Source of the DNA: Sporothrix humicola
Taxonomy: Eukaryota > Ascomycota > Sordariomycetes > Ophiostomatales > Ophiostomataceae
DNA length: 64,000 nucleotides
Direction: 5' to 3'
NCBI GenBank assembly: GCA_021396245.1
Contig: WNYE01000019.1
Coordinates: forward strand, 402,716-466,715
Each line of letters opens with the position of its first letter. The first letter of the stretch is position 1. This document shows positions 55,674 to 64,000 of the stretch, in pieces. Position numbers and translations under genes: made by a program. A model generated the notes under the pieces. It worked only from the letters and a program-made list of their open reading frames with translations, ran no database searches and was not told the origin of the DNA.

Positions 55674-56580
55674 GGGAGACAAGAACAGTAGGAGCGACAT
55701 TCTGGGACTTTTGCGGTCTGGTTCTTTACGGTGATTCTTTGCGGAGTTGGTCTTGGAGGCGAGGAGAGACAGCCGCTCCCACGAGCGGCCGTCGTTGTCT
55801 ACCACAAAATTAGCTTTCAAATATTCAATGCATAGTCTTGCTTTAAAGGTTGTGTGAACAAACGATTGCAATGTCTTATCAACCTGTTGGCACACTGTTG
55901 ACTTCCTTCCTCGTCTTTACTCTGTATACGATTATGTAATTATTCACCTGCATATTCACTTAAACGTATCTGCAAAATAAAACTCGCAGACCGACAATTG
56001 TCCACAATCGCAACACTGCTCGAAAATATCGCCAAATCCCTGGAAGAACACTTGCCGGAGCCATTTATACGGAAACGTGCTCTGGCCTAGCTCGGTGCTC
56101 GGCGGCTATCAGTTTACAGTCGTTAAAGTCGGTGGCGGGGATCCGGCTTAACGAAAGCACCAAGCTCCCGCCGCCCGCCTTATTTTCGCTATTCCACTAA
56201 AAATTGGCCAAATTTCGCCATTTTTTCTCCCGTTACAGCGGTCAATACCACCCCCCAGTTGCGATAAGCGTCTGATAGTGGTCATTTTTAGTCTCATTTT
56301 TTTAACGGCCAAAAACGTCTTTCTCGACGACCCCGACCCCGACCTCTTCCACGTTTTTTTCTTTGTCGAAACGTCAAAACGGCAAACCCGCTCGACAAGA
56401 GGGCAGTAGCACAAAGACGCAGCGTGCATAGTACGCCGTGCTATAGACGAGTCCGGCGACGGTAGCAGCCACCAGCAACCACCGTCTTCTCCGTCTTCCT
56501 CTTGGCCGTTTCTCCTTCTCCTCAACTATCACCACTTTCTCTCTCTCTCTCTCTCCGTCCTCCCTCCACCTTCTCACAAC
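55674..56580. other. Intergenic between ARPC2 and LCL3
   Basis: About 900 bp, with ARPC2 3' flank and LCL3 promoter. A CT microsatellite lies at about 56538-56556, just before the LCL3 ATG. No gene seen. Confidence 0.5.
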
Positions 56581-58150
56581 ATGCGCTGGCCCAGCTGGTC
56601 ACGGCAGGGCGACAGCAAAGATGTCGACCCAATACCAGAGGCACAGCCCGACTCCTCTTCCACATCGTCCTTTCCCGCCAACCTCTCTATAAAAAGCCTC
56701 ACCTCCTGGACCGACTCGCTCAACAAGACCGACTGGCAACACTACCGCGACCCACAAACATGGCTTCCGCCGGCCATTGCTGTCGGCGCGGCTCTGGGCT
56801 TCTCGGCGTTCTACCGGTCCTATCTGCGCCGCATTCCCAGCACAAACCACATCCGCCCCAATTTCTTTCGGAAACGCAGTCTGCTCGGCAAAGTGACGAG
56901 CGTGGGCGACGGCGACAATTTCCACCTGTTCCACACCCCCGGTGGACGGCTGGCAGGCTGGGGCTGGCTGCGGAAAGTGCCGTCCTACAGAAAAGAATTA
57001 AAGGGGAAAACGGTAAGTCAAAAAGAAGTGGTGTGACGTTTTCTGTCCGCGTTTCTGTCTGCAGTTTGGTTCGGTTGCGTTTGCTGTTGGTCTATTTTGC
57101 CTATATGGTGATCTGGTCAGGCACACCTGGTTGGAGAGAAACAAGAAGCGGACAAAAAAAGAAACAAAATCTCTCCAGACCCAGGAGAGCAAAAGATCAG
57201 GGAGGCGAAACAGAACAGCACAAACATCCACAAATCCACCAAGGAAAGAGGAAGATCACGACAAAACGGCCGGCTAAATTCGAACCAAACTTGCACACAA
57301 CCTATTTTTATTCACATTTCAGAACACAGAGTCAGATCAACGCTAACAAGTTCAGATCCCCGTTCGCATTGCCGGCGTCGACGCCCCAGAAGGCGCCCAT
57401 TTTGGCCGCCCTGCCCAGCCCTACTCGGGTGAAGCCCTCGATTTCCTGACGCAATACATTCTTGGCCGCCGCGTCCGCGCCTACCTCTATCGCCGCGACC
57501 AGTACGACCGTGTCGTCGCCCGCGTTGTTGTCCGCCGCTTTTTCTTCTTCAAGCGCGACGTCGGCATTGAGATGCTGAAGCGCGGCCTGGCCACTTGCTA
57601 CGAGGCCAAGACGGGCGTCGAGTTTGGCGGCCGCGAGGCGCAGTACCGCATAGCTGAGGCCAAGGCGAAAGCACGCAAGCGCGGTCTGTGGTCGGGAGGT
57701 CTGGGCAGAAATGGCGTGGCCACGCCGACTGGCGAGATCGAGTCGCCGCGGGAGTACAAGACGCGGATGGCGGCGCTGGATGCTGAGAAAGAGGCGGCGG
57801 GGGCATCGACGACAAGCAGCTCGACAGCACCGGCTGCCAGCACAGCCAGCACGACCTCCACCACACCCAAGGTGGTAAGCGCCGCGCCGAGCCCCAGTAG
57901 CACGTCTTCGCCAGCAGCGACAAGCACGCCGTCTGCTTCTGCTGCTACCTCTACCGCCTCCACACCTGCCGCCTCGGCAACAACACAGGCCAAGCACACG
58001 GCCTCATCAACCGCCTCCACCACCGCACATCACACAACCGCATCGTCAACATCATCACATGCGAACAAATCGCATTCATCAGGCGGCAGCAGTCACAACA
58101 ACAAGTCGTCGGGTGGCTGGGGCAAAGGAGCCATGCCAGGCAAGAGGTGA
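56581..58150 (+). CDS. LCL3: Lcl3-type membrane-anchored staphylococcal-nuclease-like endonuclease
   Basis: Exons 56581-57012 and 57356-58150 (343-nt phase-0 intron GTAAGT...GTTCAG with CTAAC branch point) give 408 residues. A polar N-terminus is followed by one membrane segment (about 61-80, LPPAIAVGAALGFSAFY) and the RxxPST..I...F.RKRSLLGKV block. The nuclease fold runs from VGDGDNFHLFHTPGGR to the exon 2 core, with catalytic-type IPVRIAGVDAPEGAHFG and SGEALDFLTQYILGRRVRAYLYRRDQYDRVVARV. LCL3 proteins are mitochondrial-membrane nucleases of unclear role. The last 125 residues are Ala/Ser/Thr-rich low complexity with His-rich spots, ending in a basic GGWGKGAMPGKR. Most LCL3 proteins are near 280 residues and lack this tail. 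Confidence 0.9.
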
Positions 58151-59706
58151 GAGGCAAAAGCGTTGTCGTTGAACCAAACTAAAAGGAGTGCTTGAGTGCA
58201 TGTCTAGATGAGCACACGACCGGACGATAAAATGATTTTCTTTCTTGCTTTTTTTTCTCATTTGCATACGTTATTGTTATAACGCAAGTTTACGTTGAAG
58301 TTTTCTTATTGATGCCTTTATGTCTTTTTACGTTTTTCTTTGTGTCACTTCTTTGCATGTTATGCATGATTTATTTTCTTTCTTTTTATTTTCTCTTTTT
58401 CTTCTCACTTTCATTTACATGTCACATCATGAGAGCACAAGCGGCAGCGACGGAGAGATGGAAACTATGTAATGAGTTCTGGGACAACAGGACAGACAGC
58501 ACAAAATTAACAAGAGGAGGGAAAATGACAGAAGACCTCGACGACGCCTTTTGATACCCTTCCCCTTTGACTTTCCCTCCCTTTCTTTTGGATACCACCC
58601 GTGTTCAGCGTTCTCTCTTCTTTAGAAGGCCACCTCATACGATTTTCAGCCAGCTCTTTTTTTCTACCGCCATAGTCTACCTTAGATCTTCCAAGACGAA
58701 TTCTGAACTCTTTTTTTCTCTACTTTTTTTTCTAGAAGTTCCAGTGCCATTCCTCTCTCGGAAAGCCCCTTGTCCGTCCCATGTCGTCTGGCATTGTCAA
58801 CCTCATGACGCGCCATGAGACCCTGTCGTGATGCAAAAATCAAAGTGGACACGGCATCCGTGCCCCTTCTGATGAAGGAGATTTCGAGCAAATGGTGCCC
58901 CTCATGCATTATGTCACGGCCACCGCATGTAACTGTATCATTTCTTTTTTGTCTTCATATGTGTGTGCGTGCGTGGCACGTCTGGGGAAGCGACGATGAA
59001 ATTGACAGTTGCAGGGTTCAGGGACATATATGAGGTGAAACAAAAAAGCGACATCGAATTTTGTGGACGGGCATGCGTAAATACGTAAATACGTAAATGC
59101 GTAAACAAGAAAGCGAATTCACGGGAGGTACGTCGTAGATCTTACGTCTACATGGCTCACAGGAGCCAAGGAAGGTGAGGTGCACAGACAGGTGGGTGGT
59201 GGGGGCCAAAAAAACATTAAGAAAAAAAGAGAGAACCAAATGATGGATGAGACCAGGAACAATGCCAATCCGGCATGATGATGCAGAGTGCAAGATGCAA
59301 GATGTAAGACGGGCTCGACGAGTAAAGGAAACGAATTGAGGAGAAGAAGCCAAGATGCGGAGAGGCTGTAGAGGACGTGAAGTACAAGATATTGAAGACG
59401 TGGAGGCGAGGCAAGTGAAGCCCGGGATGCTGAATAGGCGACCGGCGCTTAGTCTGTTCGGTGTAAGCTCTTAATGAGGGCCGGGATTCGGACTTTGCCA
59501 GTGAAAATGAAATGAACAGTAATCACTCCGGACCCGGTATGGACACACGGGCGCATCGACAGGTGCGATTTCAATCCCGGCCGCTACTACAAGTCTCTCT
59601 TCTCATCTTTCCTTTTCCTTCGTCGCCTTGGTCTCTTGGCAAGCCATGCCCAGTGTGGACGATGGCCTGGGACTTGTAAGCGAGTTAATTGTTTATTTAT
59701 TTCTTT

Positions 59707-59709
<3 letters not shown>
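58151..59709. other. Intergenic between LCL3 and the AT-rich repeat
   Basis: LCL3 3' flank, then about 1.4 kb of unique-looking DNA with a short ACGTAAAT array at 59078-59103. No gene seen. A CCGGGATTCGG/CAATCCCGGCC pair near 59480-59585 resembles tRNA B-box sequence but folds into no tRNA. Confidence 0.5.
59078..59103. repeat. ACGTAAAT octamer array
   Basis: Three to four octamers (GCGTAAAT, ACGTAAAT, ACGTAAAT, GCGTAAAC) about 600 bp left of the RIP-mutated region. Confidence 0.75.

Positions 59710-59741
<32 letters not shown>
59710..59741. repeat. Poly(T) tract, 32 nt
   Basis: An uninterrupted T run exactly at the left border of the AT-rich block. Read on the minus strand it is a poly(A), as expected at the 3' end of a non-LTR retrotransposon; assembly artefact or simple slippage are alternatives. 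Confidence 0.85.
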
Positions 59742-59748
<7 letters not shown>

Positions 59749-62700
59749 CCCTTTTAATATTTATTCCCCTTACTTTTAAACTATACTTTAACAAAATATC
59801 GCCAGAGTAAACATTTTAACTAATCAATATACGGCGATACGTAACGACATATTAAAAGAAAAATAAATTTCTTTTCGAATCCCTTTAACCTCTATTTACA
59901 TTTATTTATTTATTTATTTTTAATATTAACCTCTTGGTTACCGTTATACTTACCGCCGCCCGGCCGTAACGCGTAACCGCGTAACCTCGGGATACGGTTA
60001 TACCGTTACCCCCCTTCTCGGCGTCTACGAAACGTACACGACCGTTGACGGCGGACAACTCCGCGTCGACTAGTAACTTACGCCCCCGCTTAAAAAGCCG
60101 TACCGCCGCGGCTTTTAATAACTTATTATAATTTTTTAATAAACGTAACCGTATTATTATTAATACGTTAAGTGTTTTTATTTTTTTTTTTAATTAATTT
60201 TTAATATTTACCGTTTTTATTTATACTTTTAAAACCGTTAATAGTTAAATTATTAATACACCGTTTACGACTTTTATTTTCGTCGACGTTATTAGTATTT
60301 ACGGTATTTTTAACTTTTATATTATAAACGTTATTTTTACTTTTATTATTATATATATAACCGACTTATAAATTAACGTTATACTTAATATAATTTTTTA
60401 AAAACTTTTTTATACCGTCGTTTTTTAAACTTTTTATACCGTTATTATATTAATAATTATTATATTTATACTCGTTAATTATTCGACGAATAATAATTAT
60501 ATATAATTAACTTATATTATTAAAATAACGGTATAAATTACTTTTTTATTATAATAAATATACGTATACCCCGGTAACTTTAATACTATAATAATTAAAC
60601 CGTTATTTTACAATAAAGTTTTTTTATATATTAACCGAATAACGTTACCGTTAATTAACGAAGTTATTATTAAAGTTACCGTAATAACCGTTAAAAACTA
60701 TACCTTCGTTACCGTCGTACGTTAACTTTTTAATAAAAATTACGTTATCGTTTTTTTTAAAAGTATAAGTCGTTAATTCGTAAAAAACTTTTTTTAAATA
60801 ACTTTCTTTAATACCGAAACGACCGTTATAAGTTTAAAAGTTATTTTTTAAAACGTATTAATTAGTACTTTACTTTTATTAAATTTAATTATTAAACTAA
60901 ATACACTTTACCCGGTAATATAAATAAAGTTAATAATTTATCGATATTTAAACTTAATTTTTAATAATAACTTTTATTTTATATTAACTTTTAAAGCCAA
61001 TATAAACTTTTTACTTTAAAACGGTATAATTATTAACTATAAGTTTTATTATATTTACTCGTATTAAAAAGATTATAAATCGTAAATTTATTACCGGTGT
61101 TAAACTTAAAGTTATTTAAACCGGAATTACTGGAAACCTTTATGGTACGTATATTATAATAACGTTTATAGTAATTAAGTTTACGAAAAAACTAAATTTA
61201 ATAAATATTATATTAATTACCGAGGTTTATATTTAATTTTTTTTCGTTTTTACTTTATTTACTTCGTATACTTTAACGAATATTAATTAAATAACGGTGT
61301 TAATAAGTGTTTTTTTTTAAATAAACTAAATATTACTTCTTTAAATATACTATAACTTTCGTCGTTAAATTTAAGTTATTAATAATACTTATTATTTTTT
61401 AAAATATATATAAAATTAACCGTCTCGTATAAATTACTCTTTACTAAATAAACTCTTTTAACGTTAACGTAATCTTTTTATAAAAAATTATACTTACTTA
61501 AAACGGCGATACTTTAAACTTAACCTCCGGTAAATACCACAAGTTATAAACCAAAAAAAACCGTTTCGTTAAATACGTCGTTAAAAGTCTCTTGTTAATA
61601 TATTAATAATATATTATAATTAAAAATATTATATATATTATTATTTAAATAACTAAAACTTAATTATTATATATTATCGGTATTTATAATAAGTTTTATA
61701 CCCTTAGTCTTCGATTATAAAACTCACCGTTATTTTAACCCGTAACTTTATTAACTTTTAAAGTTAAAAATAACGTCGTTTTAATAAAAAATATTAACCT
61801 TTATTATTTATTTTAAAACTTAATAAAACGAACCTTTATTTATATTAACGTACTTTTTAACTTTATAAACGAGTAAAATTTATTTTTTTTTACACCGCTC
61901 GGTACACTAACTTAATAACCGTAAAACCTTTAATTTTACCACCGTTTATTTATTATAAACTATACGTAAACTTTGTTATACTTTTAAATTATACACTCCG
62001 TATTAAATTAACCGGGATTCAACTATATATTATAAATATACTTTATATTAACGTTAACTTCGTCGACACCGATAAATAACTTTTATTAAGTTAAGTTTAA
62101 TTAAAAAAAAGTTATATTTTTAAAACGAAGTATATTCTTTTCGACGTTATTATTACTCATTAATATCGTTACTTTTAAACGTTAAATTAACGATTTATTT
62201 AATAAACTTATTAATATTATATACGTATACGCTTTAGTTAAGTTACTTTTAAAAAAATAACGTTTTTTTAGTTAAAATATAACCGTTACCGTTATTATTA
62301 ACACTTTTTACGTTATAAAAAAAAAAGTATACACCGGCGACCGGTTTAAAGTAACTTACGAAACTATACGAACGGTACGGCGGGTATAATAATAAGTTTT
62401 TTAATACGTAAACACGCGTTATTAACGGGTTATTTTATACGAAGTTTTAATAAAAAATATTAATTTATAAAAGTTAAAAAAATAAATTTATTTTTAAAGT
62501 TATACTTTCGTCGTTTTTTTTTTTTTTTACTTTTAAAACGTTTAAATAATATATACGCCGTATATCTTAACGATAAAACTAAAATCTTTTTTTATCGATT
62601 TTTTTTAACCTTAAACGTTTTATTACCTTTACCGGCACCGACGTTATATAATCGTATTTTTATTAACCAAAACGTTTTTATAAATAATATTTTAACGGTA

Positions 62701-64000
62701 ATTTATTATATTTTTTACGTAAAGTTTTTAAACTAAACTAAATATTAAACGTACTTTTTTAAACTTACGGTAACTCTTTTACTTTTTAACTTTAAAATAT
62801 CGCTATAATTAACTTACGTTTTAACTATTAACTATTATACTTTAAAATATTTCGTATTATCGTTATTTCGAAGTTTAATAAAACTACTTTAAAAAGATAA
62901 AAGGTTAAAGGTTAAAGGTTAATAACGCTTTTTAGTATAGTTAGTAAAGTTATCGAAGTTATCGTAGCCCGTAAATTTACCGAAATAACGGAAAATAATT
63001 ACTTTTTTTTAAAAAGTTAAATAAACAACCGGTGGTACCGGTTTATAAAGTTTATAATTTATTTTTTTATTAACGTAATACGCGGCGTATAAAACCTCAG
63101 AAATATAATAACTTTCTTTTAATTAAACATTTAAAAAGTTTTCGATAATATTTATTATAGTTAATTTACTTATACTTTTTATACTTTTTATTTTTTAGTT
63201 TAATTAATTAACTAAATTATAAACTATTTATTAAACTAAACTATAAAGTTTTTTTTTAATAAAAAAATAACACCGATACGGTTTATTACCGTAAACGTTT
63301 TACAAAAGTCCCTTTTATCATTTATTTTATTTATTTTTTTTATAACACCGTTTTATTACACTTTTTATTAACACTATAAAATTATTACTTTAAAATTTAC
63401 AAATAATATTAACTTTTTCACCTATAACTATATAATAACCTTTTATTATTATATTTTATAAAATACTTAAAAAATAATTATAAACTAAATATAGTTAAGA
63501 AATATTATATTTAAATTAACGAAAAACGAACTTTTTTACTTTTTTCACGTTTACGAAACTTTAACGACGACGTTCACGCTCGACTAAAATACTATTTTTA
63601 CCCCTCACCGAATAACCCGTTTCTTTAATATTTAATTAAATAAAAAACTTTTTTTTTCGAAGTATATTCAATAAATAAAATACCGTTTTACTGTATAAAG
63701 TTACGTTTTTACGAAACTTACTAAAAAAATATAAAGTTATACACTTTTATAAACTTAAATAATTTATACGATTATACTTTAAAGTACGGTAACTTATAAC
63801 GTAAATATTTTTTTTTTAAAGTTAAAAAATAATTGACTAGTGTTTTTTTTAAATATTATTTTTTACGGATATTTTCGTATAATTTTCGAGGTTTATTAGT
63901 TAATACTTATTTACTTTTTTTATTTTAAATTAAGTATATTATTATTAAACTTTTATTTAAAATACCGTTAAACCGTTTTTTTATTTTAATTAAATTATTA
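59742..64000. mobile_element. RIP-degraded repeat (probable transposable-element remnant), continues past the window
   Basis: 4.3 kb of extremely AT-rich DNA. CpA and TpG are almost absent in the lines I inspected, while TpA, CpT, ApG-poor T/A runs and CpG remain common. That pattern is C-to-T change at CpA on both strands, the hallmark of RIP, not CpG deamination. No open frame of 60 codons or more lies inside the block on either strand. Less mutated GC islands (for example 59940-60115, rich in CCG and CG) remain. The poly(T) on the left fits the 3' tail of a minus-strand LINE-like element, but I could not recover any protein motif, so the class is open. Confidence 0.8.

Noticed and set aside
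54762..55895. 377-codon minus-strand frame over ARPC2
   Set aside because: Antisense shadow; the plus strand encodes a complete ARPC2.
59470..59590. tRNA-like B-box sequences on both strands
   Set aside because: The T-stem does not pair in either case and no matching acceptor or anticodon arm is found upstream.

Overview
The window looks like nuclear DNA of a filamentous ascomycete (Pezizomycotina, most likely a Sordariomycete; I cannot place it lower from sequence alone). The genes are compact and GC-rich, with short GT...AG introns carrying CTAAC/CTGAC-type branch points. The encoded set is fungal housekeeping (Rad17, TFIIF beta, Noc4, F1Fo subunit b, Dip2/Utp12, ARPC2, Lcl3). The right end is AT-rich DNA with almost no CpA/TpG, the signature of repeat-induced point mutation (RIP). 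I see no tRNA, rRNA, CRISPR or prokaryotic feature.

Layout. 0.46-1.67 kb (-): APH-type kinase-like protein related to the N-terminal domain of ACAD10/11. 2.98-6.24 (-): Rad17 checkpoint clamp loader. 7.23-7.83 (-): unknown Cys/His protein. 8.25-9.29 (-): HAD-family hydrolase. 10.01-11.22 (-) and 11.93-13.72 (+): divergent TFIIF beta and a five-finger CCCH protein (Red5/ZC3H3 type). 14.83-16.43 (+): F-box-like protein. 17.35-18.61 (+): Cys/Met-metabolism PLP enzyme. 18.80-19.67 (-): membrane-anchored polysaccharide deacetylase. 22.05-24.38 (+): Nif1/Dsf2-like Sel1-repeat protein. 27.29-29.37 (-): bZIP factor with a hydrophobic segment C-terminal to the zipper. 29.37-42.26: about 12.9 kb with no recognisable protein gene. 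42.26-44.05 (-) and 44.56-45.43 (+): divergent NOC4 and ATP4. 45.93-47.80 (-): Baeyer-Villiger-type monooxygenase. 51.04-54.14 (-) and 54.61-55.67 (+): divergent DIP2/UTP12 and ARPC2. 56.58-58.15 (+): Lcl3-type membrane nuclease. 59.71-64.00: RIP-degraded repeat bordered by a 32-nt poly(T).

How the genes relate. This is an ordinary syntenic chromosome segment, not a biosynthetic or defence cluster. Two genes (NOC4, DIP2/UTP12) act in small-subunit ribosome biogenesis. Each is divergent from a housekeeping partner, and all three short divergent promoters in the window carry a CACGTG box preceded by T.

The most unusual element is the bZIP locus. It combines a CREB3-like basic region, a downstream hydrophobic stretch suggesting membrane tethering, a 1,508-nt upstream stretch without a single ATG on the sense strand (28 on the other strand by my reading), and a roughly 11-kb gene desert behind it. 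Exon boundaries were worked out by eye from splice signals and reading frame; no searches were run.
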